A stretch of DNA of 64,000 bases, taken from Microplitis mediator. Lineage: Eukaryota; Arthropoda; Insecta; Hymenoptera; Braconidae. The DNA is taken from the NCBI RefSeq assembly GCF_029852145.1, contig NC_079976.1, forward strand, positions 21,540,617-21,604,616, read 5' to 3'. The translations under genes and the position numbers were made by a program. Position 1 is the first letter of the stretch; each line of letters starts with the position of its first letter. The notes below the pieces were generated by a model. It had not been told where the DNA came from. It did no database searches and saw only the letters and a list, made by a program, of their open reading frames with translations. Positions 1 through 10,972 of this stretch are shown one piece after another.

Positions 1-365
1 AAGAATGTAAGAATTTTTTTTCTTATTTGTTTTTGTAGAGCTTTCATCAAAAGCTATTGTCACAACACTTTATCGCTTTTATATTTCTTTGAATTCTCAA
101 TATGTTATCAAGCAGTTAAAAAAATATTAAATACGGATTAGAGTATTGATCGTCTTTTGATTTAATTTTTTCAGCCGTCATATGTCTTAAAGTTTTTAAT
201 TTCGATCAACCTTGTATATTGGAAAGTCATGCTTTTGAATGTTATAGTCGATTCGTCATAATGATGTAGTAGTTGATATTGCTGTTGTGACGTTACATTG
301 CTGACGTCGCAGATTTGGAGGATGAGTAAGTGTGAGCATGTGTGTGCATTAAAAGAGATAGTCAG
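1..365. other. AT-rich non-coding sequence
   Basis: No coding signal is supported here. The minus strand stays open for 89 codons (171-440), but the predicted peptide has no recognisable domain and runs into the neighbouring palindromic repeat, so I treat it as chance. Confidence 0.5.
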
Positions 366-367
366 TA

Positions 368-834
368 CACGGAAAAAAACAAATTTTTTCCTGATAACAA
401 AAGACGGGATAACGAAAGATTTTGCTATAATGACAAACATGATTAGCTTATGTTAACAAATCGAATTGTTATAGTAACAAATAAAGTTGTGTCGTAATCA
501 AGAAGTCGATTGGTTATGAGAAGACATGATGTTTATTATTATCATATCGTCGTATTTGAAAGCCGGCATTTGCTACCGTAAGTAATCTTAGCTTATGATT
601 ACAAAAATTTTTGTTAATGCTACAAATTCATTCTGTTACTTCAACAAATCAGTTTTTTTATTGGAACACAACAGTTTTGTTACAGTTACAAACCGTTGCT
701 TGATCCAGCGAAGAATTTGTTACCATTATAAAAACATTTTAATCTCAACGAATGCTTCGTTATCCGTATATTAAGGCAGAATTTTGTTACCGTAAGTTAT
801 CTTATCTTGTGGTCACAAAAAATTTTTTTCCGTG
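368..834. mobile_element. Palindromic MITE, TIR CACGGAAAAAAA, TA target duplication
   Basis: The left end CACGGAAAAAAACAAATTTT and the right end AAAATTTTTTTCCGTG are inverted copies, flanked by TA at 366-367 and 835-836. The interior consists of degenerate repeats of a TTGTTACNNTTACAAA-like motif. A TA duplication is typical of Tc1/mariner-related elements. There is no coding capacity, so it is a non-autonomous element. Confidence 0.6.
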
Positions 835-836
835 TA

Positions 837-1774
837 AGTATGTGGAGATATGCGCTGCAGATGGAAAGTTGAGTATTCATAGAGTGTGTGCGGAATACGT
901 ACCGTGACCCTCTCTCCACGACCTAGCATACTAAGTGCATTCAAGACATGCCGCTAGCACCGCTCAAGTTGCTCATCTCCAAAGGATATTGATTTTAAGT
1001 TTTGAATTTACGTGTGCGCTTAGACTGGCTGCTGATACCAGGGAAATAAACGTTGTCAGGCGTCCGTCGGGATCTGGAAGAGATGAGAGGGATGATCGGT
1101 AAGCGAAGTGTAACGTGGTCCGAATTTGTTCCAAGTCCTTAAATTTATTAAATTTGAGTAATTATGGGTGAATTAAGTTTATTTAGTACCGAATATTGAA
1201 TTGTTTAAGCGCTAATTTGTAAGCTTTTATTTGTAATTTATTTTAAATTTGTTTTAAATTTGAATATTTATTTTAGTGTTAAATTGAATTTTATAAATTT
1301 ATTACGTACCTTTAAATAAAGCCTTGAGAATTTCGCACTCAAATAGACCTAAATGTTTAATTCTAGTCTTAAGAATTTTTATTTTCCTAACACATTGCGA
1401 GCAGATGTTCAAAACAGTAAAAACTTTCACTAGCCTTAGGTTTATTTTGTATATTCATTTTTTACATGTTTATTTGTGAGTTAAAATATTTGGTCCGAAG
1501 CCTCTCTCAGGCTCTTTTTTTTATATAGTATTTTAGTTATTCGAGAATATTTTACCTGTATTTTTGAGTTCACTTTCTTAATTGCATTGCTTTATTGTTC
1601 TCCAAAGACCTACTATACTTGGTGACCCTTGAGCCAGGTACTCTCCGTTCCCACATTTCCCACGTCCGCTGACGTCATTCCCTTTCTCTCACGTCCTCCT
1701 TACGCTACACTCACGCTCATGCCCATTTCCCGTAATGCGGTGGCTGCACGATTCCTGGCCTAACCAACCAAGAC
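837..1774. other. Non-coding stretch, LTR-like in composition
   Basis: No gene is visible. AATAAA signals occur near 1314 and a less AT-rich block lies at about 900-1120, as in a decayed LTR or UTR. I found no matching partner in the window. Confidence 0.3.
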
Positions 1775-2522
1775 TAACTCTAACCTGTAAGATCAATGAG
1801 TCATATGGCAAACCAAGTACATATCTACCCCTTTGTTGATCAGCCTTCGTAGTTTGGTATTTAAAACAGAACCGATTTAAAGGCATTGATCCATCTTTTA
1901 CGCATGTTGAGGTCTGTGGAACGACGTAGACTATAAATACTATAGAGAGCAAAGGTAACTTTTGCAACAGTATATTTCACATTATCTTCGAAGGTTAACT
2001 TCGAATCAATACGGACACCAAGGTCACACAGTTGAAGGAGACGAACGATATTTTGATACCATCATCACCCAGCACAAGCTTAGAGAATTAAGTTGCCAAA
2101 AGGCTTGGACTCCAAGATAATAGCCTTCGACTCCTTGAAGTTGAGCTGCAGTTTATCTAAGTCATCTCACTGCTTGATGCAAGCCAGTCCTCATTAATCT
2201 TCCTGATGCACTCCTCGATCTCATGTGGATAGAAAGCCAAGGAAATTTGGTCATCGGTATAGAGTAGCTTTTTCAAGAACCGAATATTTGCGGCAATATC
2301 ACTGATGAAGAATGAGAAGAGCAAAGGGCCTAGTATTGATCCTTGAGGGACGCCAGTTTTATCATAAGAGAAGCATTTTTCTTGAGATCCATGAATTGGA
2401 GCACTGTCGTCGACCTTAGTGAAAATGGAGCTATGTTTACCCAAACCAAATCTGAAACTGCGAAAGACCTTCTTAGCAGAGCTAAACAGATTGAACGTTC
2501 CACTTGACAGAAATTCATACAT
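1775..2522 (-). pseudogene. Fragment of non-LTR retrotransposon reverse transcriptase
   Basis: Minus-strand translation from 2522 shows the RT palm motif GVPQGSILGPLLF followed by a YTDD active-site box (YADD in most relatives). An ILNY-like C-terminal thumb region continues to about 1775 with stops and frame changes. Upstream fingers, endonuclease and ORF1 are absent, so this is a dead LINE piece of roughly 250 codons. The motif style fits the jockey/CR1 group, but the clade is not certain. Confidence 0.7.
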
Positions 2523-2842
2523 GTATATTATTATAGGCCAAACAAAAACTAAGATATTTTTCTCTTTACTTTTGTTATGTACAAATAAATACTGATGCCT
2601 TGAGTAAATCCTCGAGACGTGCAGCTGCCCGAATACCTATTTTGTTCTAAGATAACTTTTGTTCATAGATAAGTGACTCATTTGTTAATAACAAAAACGG
2701 AGAGAGCGTGAGAACGGAGGATGGATCATTCGAGAATATTGCTCATCTTGATTCATCTTTCTGTATCGAACGATGCGCGGGTCTGATGCTTAAACATTAC
2801 ATATTGCTAACACTTACTCTAGTTTTTTTCGATCAAGAGAAA

Positions 2843-3019
2843 TCACACATAGATACATACACACATACAGAAAATTAAACATTATTCTGAAAATGGTCAG
2901 AATAGCTTCCTAGGACCTCAAAACGTCGACATCTGATAATAACTCGGTTTTCGAAAATCGGAGTAGAAACAATAACTTCCCGAATTTTTTAAGGTTTACA
3001 ATTTATTAAGCGGGAAGTT
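2843..3019 (+). repeat. Partial copy of AACTTCCCGC-ended repeat
   Basis: The stretch ends with AGCGGGAAGTT. It shares the block CTAGGACCTCAAAACGTC and the 'aataacttccc' motif with copies at about 14800-15216, 48488-49330, 51120-51455 and 54930-55713. An irregular CACACATACATA microsatellite lies at its upstream edge, at the same position where other copies hold long microsatellites. 2523-2842 upstream holds nothing recognisable. Confidence 0.7.
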
Positions 3020-3174
3020 AAAAACGTCACAATTTTTTTAGTCGTCACATAATCCGTTTAAGACGAGTTGATTGAAAGTAGTGTTTGAAGTGTAATATAC
3101 TGAAATAAGCGTGAGGACAATCCACTGAAAAAGGTGTGAAATTTTCAGTATTGAATTTTTATAAATTAACTTAT

Positions 3175-3370
3175 CCCTAGTGGATTCGAATTACGGTAAT
3201 TATCGTAATATACAATATCCGGCAGAACTTCTGTGATTTACGGCAAAATTTCGCAACTTCCCGTAAATAACGGTAAATTTCCTGTCTTATGGTAAATTAC
3301 AGCAATTTACTGTATTTTACCATAAATTACGGTAATTACCGTAATTTACTGTAATCCGGATCCGCTAGGA
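3175..3370. mobile_element. CCCTAG-type palindromic MITE (copy 1)
   Basis: The ends CCCTAGTGGATTCG and CGGATCCGCTAGGA are inverted relatives, with AT at both flanks (3173-3174 and 3371-3372). The interior is a self-complementary series of TTACGGTAA-like words. A second copy at 26607-26852 has AA flanks. No coding capacity. Confidence 0.75.
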
Positions 3371-3824
3371 ATGATAGCAATTAAAATAGGCAAATTTTGG
3401 TAGAATCTACGTACAATAGCTAAAAGAAACAATAAATATTATTTACATTAACTTATTGAATTTTGTTCAAGGTGTCAAATTAATGTACTATATGTTTGTC
3501 ACTACCTGGTAACATATTATTAGTTCAAAAAAATCAGAAAAGATAAGGTTTCAATAAAAATTATACATCATAATCCAAATTTTTTAGCTTGTGAGGTTCA
3601 CACGACTTTTGGGAATGAATATATGAAAATTTGGCCGATATATCATGACAATAAAGATTACAATATTCATTTTTTCGTTCGTACGTCATTCGAAATATCA
3701 ATCCAGTTTTATTCAAGCCCTGGAATACAATTTCCTAGTATTACGGTATTAAAAATCAACAATATTTATTTTGTACTGCATCTACAGTTTCATGAATGAT
3801 AGTAACTGGTTTGAATGATTATAG
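3371..3824. other. Intron-like AT-rich sequence
   Basis: No coding signal. It ends in a plausible 3' splice site (GATTATAG) that leads into the exon at 3825. Confidence 0.4.
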
Positions 3825-3955
3825 ATAACGATAAATAGTCACGGTTTCATAAATGTCGAATATCACGAAACAGGTGAATCAACAAAACAGCATTTAGAAA
3901 ATGTACAAACTGAAGAGAAATTAGATTACTGGAGTTGGAAAGAATTTACAATTAC
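3825..3955 (+). CDS. Internal exon of kringle-containing multidomain protein (candidate)
   Basis: Open in one frame for 43 codons plus 2 nt, between an acceptor ending ATTATAG and a strong donor AC|GTAAGTG. The peptide is hydrophilic and includes EEKLDYWSWKEFTIT, which resembles the start of a beta-rich secreted domain. The 2-nt overhang fits the exon at 15875, which begins with one spare nucleotide; joining them keeps the frame and places WKEFTIT before IFGSNLYIL. The intervening 11.9 kb would be an intron packed with TEs. The evidence is splice sites plus phase. Transcript support is lacking, and a chance open frame of this size is possible. Confidence 0.5.
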
Positions 3956-4699
3956 GTAAGTGAAAATTTATTTGTAATGTATTTTAGAAACTAAGGTTGC
4001 AAATATTTTTTGATCGTGACAATGGTATTACGTTCTGGTGTCGTTTCGAATTACCGTTTAGCAACCCTGTGAAAAAGGTCTTATAAAATCTCATAAAAAC
4101 AATTAGCTATGAGAAAATGATCAGTATTTGTCCGCGAAAAATCTCAAAAATTCTGACACAATTATTTTCTCATAGATAGTGCATAAGAAAAAATTTTTTC
4201 TTAAAATTCTCATATAAATTATCAGAATCTATAAGAAACAAAAGCTATAATATTGTGATTATAAGTACTTATAAGTTTTCGAAAAATGTAAAGTTTACAA
4301 TTGAGCAGATTTTGGAAATGAATAAGATTGTATGAGACGATTTCTGAAGTAATCATACAAGATTTTATACTGATTAATCAATGTGAGTACAGTAATTTTT
4401 CATATAGTAACGAAAAAATTTATGAGATTGATTAAGTTATAGTTTCTTCAGTATTGATTGAGGTTTATATGCTAAATTATTGAATTTTTTAGCATGAATT
4501 CAAAAAGTTGTTATTATGTATACTCAAGAATATTTGTATTAGTATTTACGCGGAAAATCCTTAGCAATCTATTCACGAAAAATCTATGAAATTAAGTCAG
4601 TTTATTTATTCATCAAAAATTACACAAGTAAACATTAATATTAAATATTAAATATAATATTAAAGTCATGATGTATTATGGGAGATACCATAGTACAAA
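3956..4699. other. AT-rich DNA with scattered CTCATAAAAT words
   Basis: No gene. Short inverted words (CTCATAAAA / TTTTATGAG) recur here and again at 5280-5650, which suggests a decayed palindromic repeat. I could not define its ends. Confidence 0.3.
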
Positions 4700-5170
4700 C
4701 CAAACAGGTACTTGTTGGTCTGTCAAATGACAGAGGAGAACTCGAATAAAATCGTATTGAAATTTGGTATATAACACTCCTGAAATAAATGTCTTACTAG
4801 GGACACTACAAATCGTAGGCGCGATCTCGTGGCGAGCACCGAACTACTCCCGCTGCTGCTGCCTAGCACCGGTAACTTTCCCCTTCTCCATATCGATCTT
4901 TTCTCCCGAGAAATTTTTTCTCTTGGCTTTAGCAACATTTGTTGTTTTGGTCGAAGAATACAAAAATACTTGCGTGAAAAGCATAGAACTTGTTCCGAGA
5001 AATTTTATTCTGTTTAACCAAACCAATGCAATATCACTACAAAAAAATAATATATCTTGCACCAAAAAAAAAAAAAAAATGGGGCAAGATACATTACTGG
5101 GTTTGTAAAAAATCACATAAAAACTTATATTTTCACTCATCTCCGAACAGTTAAAATATTGAAAGTACAA
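4700..5170 (-). repeat. Dispersed repeat with conserved CTGCTGCTGCC core (copy 1)
   Basis: The inverted partner lies at 43944-44300. The shared core includes GGGACACTACAAATCGTAGG, GCACCGAACTA and CGCTGCTGCTGCCTAGCACC. Minus-strand translation of both copies ends GARQQQRE. The copies differ in length and by several substitutions, so conservation of a real peptide is not demonstrated. The nature of the parent element is unknown. Confidence 0.6.
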
Positions 5171-5769
5171 AAAAAAGTGATAATATTAGTATTTTTGGTG
5201 TAAATTCTTATAAAAAAAAATGAAGTTAAGCAATTATTTTTGAATCAATCTGATAAAATTAATATTTTATGTGAATGGAAATTATTTATAAAATCTCATA
5301 AGTTCTCCATAATATTTTATAAGTAATAGCCTTTTAACTAAAACTCACAAAAACTCATAAATCACACAGCTTTTAAATTCAAATTAAATCTTTTAAGTTT
5401 TTACAAGTTAATTCGATTATAGATTTTCTTACTAATTCTCATAAAATTTTTATGAGAAAAAGGTCTGCATTTGTCCATGTGATTCCTGATTCAGTCTCAT
5501 AAAATTTCGAAGAAATACATGTTAAATATTTTCTCATAAAATATGACAAATATTTTATGATATTCAATAAGGTATTATCTCCTAGGATATATAACTCTTA
5601 CTAAAACTTATAAATTCTGAAAATTTCGTATAAAAAAATAATCCTATTGAGATTTTGTAAGTATTATAACATCGAAATTCGCCTGATCAATTCCTATTGA
5701 AAATACATTAGAATAAACTGTAACAATCTTATAGAAGTGAAAGTACTTCCATGGTTAAAAAAATGAATT
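5171..5769. other. AT-rich non-coding sequence
   Basis: Only short CTCATAAAAT-type inverted words are seen here. Confidence 0.3.
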
Positions 5770-6185
5770 AAAAAGGATTTAAAAAGCACACATATTTAAT
5801 ACTACTAAACACTCTTCACTACTCTTAACTCTCCAGAGAATTCAGATCGAACATAAAATGAATCCTTTTTAATTCTCCTTCATCTAGCGAAAAAATTATT
5901 TTCGATTTAGGATTAAAAAAAACACAAAAGGATTAAACATTTTTAATCCTAACTTATCCTTTTCAATTCTAAAATAATATTGCAATTGCTGATCGCGCGG
6001 AGGATTCAAAAGTATAAAAGAGGATTCAAAAAAGTTTAATTCTAACTAATTCTTCAAAATTCTAAAATAATGTTGCAATTTCTGTTCTTGCGGTGGATTG
6101 AAAAGAATAAAAAAGGATTCAAAAAGTTTAATTCCAACTAATCCTTTCTAATTCTAAAATAATATTCAATTTCTGTTCCCATGGA
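5770..6185. repeat. Degenerate tandem array, about 92-93-bp period
   Basis: The marker ATTCTAAAATAAT recurs at 5966, 6059 and 6151 (spacing 93 and 92). Units are built from AAAAGGATT and AATCCTTTT-like words. Period and word style resemble the arrays at 24900-25560, 26000-26540 and 28350-28880. A short (TA)n run follows at 6187. Confidence 0.7.
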
Positions 6186-6260
6186 GGATATATATATATA
6201 TATATTTAAAGATTATGCTTCTAATTACAATGTTGAATTACCTCCTGATTCAATTAAATT

Positions 6261-6350
6261 TCAATTATAACCTAAAGACAGGTGGCTAGTCAGCCGACTC
6301 TGATTTACAACAAAAATTATGAAAATAAATTATTAGGCGGCTAGTCAGCC
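6261..6350. repeat. Duplicated hairpin word CGGCTAGTCAGCCG
   Basis: GGCTAGTCAGCCGACTCT followed by ATTTACAA occurs twice, about 60 bp apart. Each copy can fold through CGGCT/AGCCG. The flank to 6553 contains three GTTCGAATTTTAATTTT repeats; the last of these is the site of the LINE insertion. Confidence 0.5.
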
Positions 6351-6618
6351 GACTCTAATTTACAAGATTCAGAATTATATTTACTATTTTAATTTTAAAT
6401 TACATATGTTCGAATTTTAATTTTGTGATTCTGATAACATTTAAATTTCAAACTACACGTGTTCGAATTTTAATTTTTGTAAATCTGATATAATTAATTG
6501 AATATTTTAAACTTTCATTTAACACTTCAATTTTAAACAACATGTGTTCGAATCAAGTCTTGTCTACAGAGTGTATATTATAATTTGGTGTCTTAGTTAT
6601 ACTGTTTAACGTGATTCA

Positions 6619-7992
6619 GTGACTGAGGTGATCTTGTTACACTTTGGCATCATGGGAGAACAAAGCGGAGGCGCGATGGTCCAAGATACGGACCTGGAAT
6701 TGGATTCTGCAGGATCCAACTCAGTTTCAACTGTAAGCCAGGGTTTATCAGCAGAAAGAATTTTCAATATCCGGCTAGAAAAAACTCCTGTTCAATTGCC
6801 CAACCAGTCACCTTCATGGCAGATTGTACGAAAGGGTAAAAAGAGAGCTAGAAAGGCAGATAGTGATGGTGAATCTTCTCAAATAGCTACGTCAAACAAA
6901 TATGCGCCTATTGCTCCGAATGATGACGCATTGCTAAGACAGTCAACAAACAACACTGGCTCTAATCCCTCACTAATAAATATAAATATAAATAAAACCG
7001 AGCCTAAGCCTCCCCCATCTTCGTACTCAACGTAAATTCTATCAAGGATTTGGTGACTTCACTTAACAAAATTGTCGACTGTAAGGATTATCGTCATAAG
7101 ACTCTCGATAGTAGTGGTCAACTACAAATTATGGCTAATAATGCTGAGGCGTATAGGAAAATTGTGCATGCGCTGGATGCAGAAGGCGCATCATTTCACA
7201 CCTATCAACTCAAACAGGAACGCGCACTTAGAGTTGTGATAAGATTTCTGCACCCGTCCCCCCCTACAAGTGAGATCAAGGAAGAGGTAGAAAAACGTGG
7301 ACATAAGGTCTGCAATGTTATAAATATCCAAAGTAGAAAAACAAAGATGCCATTACCTCTATTTTTTCTCGACTTAGAACCTAAACACAATAACAAGGAT
7401 ATCTACAAGATAGACCTGCTGGTTAATGCTAAAATCCAAATAGAACCCCCCAGAAAAAAAAAATGAAATTGTACAGTGTACCAGATGCCAGCAGTATGGA
7501 CATACTAAAACTTACTGTCGTAGACAATACAGGTGTGTTAAATGTGGTGATGAACATAAAACTACGGCGTGCATAAAAACGGAAGACACTCCGGCACTCT
7601 GTGTTCTATGCAATGGTGATCACACAGCAAATTACAAAGGCTGCCCAGTATATAAAGAACTACTAGACAAGAAAGAATCCAATGCCCAACAACCTCACTG
7701 GCGCAGAATGAGGATTGCCGGGACGCAACAACTATCCTCACAAACTTTCAGGCCTCTCGGTGACATTAACGCCGAGGGAAATAATAGACAGAGCTACGCT
7801 CGAATTCTTAGTCCAAATCCAGGAATAAACGATGAGTTCAACCGAAATAATAGTGAAAGTGCTGTTCTAACAGTACTAGAGAAGTCATTTAAAGAATTTA
7901 AAGATATGCTAAGTCGCCAAAACGAACTCTTAAATACCATGATGAAACTGTTGACAGCAGTAGTACAAAGTCTCCCGACACAAAATAAATAA
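6619..7992 (+). pseudogene. LINE ORF1, gag-like with zinc knuckles (frameshifted)
   Basis: The likely start is MGEQSGG (6652), just inside the open frame beginning at 6619. The frame breaks near 7035-7050, and again in an A-run near 7460. After the second break, three Cys-rich knuckles follow (CQQYGHTKTYC, CVKCGDEHKTTAC, CVLCNGDHTANYKGC, about 7490-7640). The C-terminus has a predicted coiled region (SFKEFKDMLSRQNELLNTMM). In jockey-type elements this protein binds the element RNA and forms particles with it. Confidence 0.8.
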
Positions 7993-8002
7993 TTTTTATC
8001 AT

Positions 8003-10663
8003 ATAGCTCTATGGAATGCCAATGGTCTAGTTCAACACCGACAAGAACTAGCTACATACCTTCACACAAACAAAATTGATATCATGTTAATATCGGAGTC
8101 TCATTTTACTGATAGAAGTTTCCTTAAAATTTCTAACTACGATGTTTACGCTACGAAACATCCGAATGGAACGGCGCATGGAGGGACTACAATCATCGTA
8201 AAAAAAACTATCAAACATCACGAACTCGCTAAATACGAAAGCGATCAGCTTCAATCAACAGCAATTGAAATAAGATTGGAAACATGGCTCAATAGCTCTG
8301 GCAGCTGTTTATTGCCCCCCTAAACATAATATCAAAAAGGAACAATTTAATAAGTTCTTTAGAACATTTGGTCCAAGTTTCATAGCTGGAGGTGACTACA
8401 ATGCCAAAAATAAGCACTGAGGATCAAGAATTGACACCACCAGAGGCAGAGAGCTTTTCAAAGCGATGGGTCTTGAAAATTGTGAATCCTGGTCTACAGG
8501 ACATCCAACCTACTGGCCAACCGATCTAAATAAAATACCCGATGTTCTAGATTTCTTTGTCACAAAAGGGATAGCCAAAACATACACGAACTTGGAGCCC
8601 AGTCTAGATTTATCATCAGATAACACTCCAATAATTCTAACAATAAGCACGGGAGTAATTCATCAACAAAACAAACAAGCTCTCCATGATCAAACTACTG
8701 ACTGGGAAATCTACCGTGACAAAATACTGCAAAAAATTAATTTAATTACGCCACTGCAGAATGACGATGATATTGACATTGCAGTAGAGCAATTTACGAA
8801 GCTCCTACAAGACTCGGCTTCCGCAGCCACCCCGAAAAACTCTCCAGAAGGGTCTAGCGTTTACTACCCTAAAGAAATAAAAGATAAAATCAGCCAGAAG
8901 AGACGACTTCGTAGGAAATGGCAACTATCCCATAACCCAGAAGAGAAAACAGTTTTCAACAGAGCAGCACGAGAACTTAAAAAACTTATTAGCGATTTCC
9001 AGAATGATACCATTCAGCACAATCTCCAAAATCTGACGAACAACGCTAGCGCTGACTACTCGTTATGGAAAGTCACCAAACGGCTCAAGCAACCGCAAAA
9101 TCCTAACCCTCCAATAAAAGTTTCCAACAACTGGGCAAGAAGTGATGCTGAAAAAGCTGAAGTGGTCGCTCAGCATCTTCCGGAAGTATTCAAACCTATT
9201 TCTTCGAACCTGGGAAAGGAAGAAATTATTGATTATTTGGGTTGTCCTCTTCCAATGATGTTGCCAATCAGTCACTTTTCTCCCAGAGAAGTACATGGGG
9301 CCCTATGTAAAGAAATTGCTAGCAACAAAGCCCCTGGCTATGATCATATCACAGGAAAAATGCTAAAGGAACTGCCGTCAAAAGCGCTTGTATACATCAG
9401 TACACTCTTTAATGCCATCCTTAGAAACTCACATATTCTCACCCAGTGGAAATTGGCACAAATAATCATGGTTCCAAAACCAGGCAAACCTCCCAATGAG
9501 GTAACTTCGTACAGGCCTATAAGTCTACTGCCAGTTATGTCTAAACTGTTTGAAAAGCTGCTGCTGGTGAGAATAAAAATAGTAGCAAACAAAGAAGAGC
9601 TCATTCCAAGCCACCAGTTTGGCTTTAGGAACAAACACTCCACCATAGAGCAAGTAAACAGGGTTACAATATTATCTCAAACGCTATAGAGGAAAAAAAA
9701 TACAGCTCGGCTGCATTTCTTGATATACAGCAAGCTTTTGACAAAGTCTGGCACACTGGACTCCTGTATAAAATAAAACAGAGCCTTCCACAATACTTCC
9801 TCATCCTAAAATCGTATATAAGTGATAGAAAGTTTCAAGTACGACAAGGCCTGAACATCTCGTCCTGTTTCTCAATCCAATCAGGAGTACCACAAGGTAG
9901 TGTCTTAGATCCCTTCCTGTATACTCTCTACACAGCTGACCTTCCCACCAGAAACGATGTCACAGTCGCAACTATTGCAGATGACACATCACTGTTATCA
10001 GTGCATAGACACCCAGCTACGGCCTCCACTCTGCTTCAAAAAGGACTGGACGAAATACAAACTTGGTTGGATAAATGGCGACTGAGAGCTAGCCCAAATA
10101 AATCAGTACACATCACCTTCACCAACAAGAGAGACGACTGTCCTACGGTCACGTTGTATAGCAATCCACTTACTCCAGTAAGAGAGGTCAAGTATCTGGG
10201 AATGCATCTGGATAGGAGGTTGACATGGGCTAAGCACATTAAAACGAAAAGAAAAGAACTCGAACTTAAAATGAGAAATATATATCGGCTCATTGGCAAA
10301 AAATCCCAATTATCACTTCACAACAAAGTAAACATATACAAGATAATCATAAAGCCGATCTGGACTTACGGCATACAGCTATGGGGAACTGCCAGCAACT
10401 CCAATACTGAAATACTTCAGCGATTCCCGTCTAAAACACTAAGAACTATAGCTAACGCACCAAGGTTTGTGTCAAACAAGATAATTTACAGAGATCTCGG
10501 AATTCCATTTGTAAAATCTGAAATAAAACAATTCAGCATCAACTATGAGACTAGACTAATGTATCACCCCAACACTCTAGCAACAAACCTACTGAACGTC
10601 GAACAAATTAGCAGAAGATTGAAAAGATATAAACCGTCAGACCTGAAAAACCGTTTCAACTAA
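8003..10663 (+). pseudogene. LINE ORF2, endonuclease plus reverse transcriptase (broken)
   Basis: An apurinic-type endonuclease begins with ALWNANGL and ISESHFTDRS (8000-8300) and continues after a frameshift near 8310 with IAGGDYNAKN. A TGA lies in frame at about 8418. The RT is readable from 8466 to 9660 (YRPISLLPVMSKLFEKLL). It shifts frame near 9662 and resumes with SGVPQGSVLDP and the active-site box IADD, where FADD or YADD is usual in jockey. The thumb and C-terminal region run intact from 10001 to 10663. Overall order and length fit jockey-clade ORF2; the breaks show that it is a dead copy. Confidence 0.85.
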
Positions 10664-10972
10664 TTAAATACCTCGCAAGCCATAGAGCTTACCTCTAAAA
10701 CCTGTAATATATGTACCATAAAAATTACTTAATGTTAATTAACAGATTGTAGTTTAAATTAATAAATAAAAAAAAAACGAGTTCGAATTTTTATTTTGTA
10801 ATTCTGATATAATTCATTGAACATTAATACTTTTATATAGCATTTTAATTTTAAACTGAATATTTTTAATTTATTTCATATTTTAATTGTACCTGTTTTC
10901 TCTGTACGAATACATGATGTAGTATTTATACTCGTTTAACTAACTCTTTTCCTTTTCTTTTTCTTCATTATA

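Larger units (their letters stand above)
6554..10777 (+). mobile_element. Jockey-like non-LTR retrotransposon, near full length
   Basis: A two-ORF LINE ending in an A-rich tail (about 10761-10777). The 8-bp word GTTCGAAT precedes it (6546-6553) and follows it (10781-10788), consistent with a target-site duplication; caution is needed because this word also occurs in the local tandem repeat. ORF1 carries zinc knuckles. ORF2 carries an endonuclease and a reverse transcriptase. Several frameshifts and at least one in-frame stop make it inactive. It lies in the same orientation as the candidate host gene, inside its first large intron. Confidence 0.85.

Noticed and set aside
2302..2340. CTGATGAAGAATGAGAAG, a partial hammerhead-like core
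   Set aside because: There is no stem II pairing, no GAAA in place and no stems I or III; it lies in a decayed RT coding sequence.
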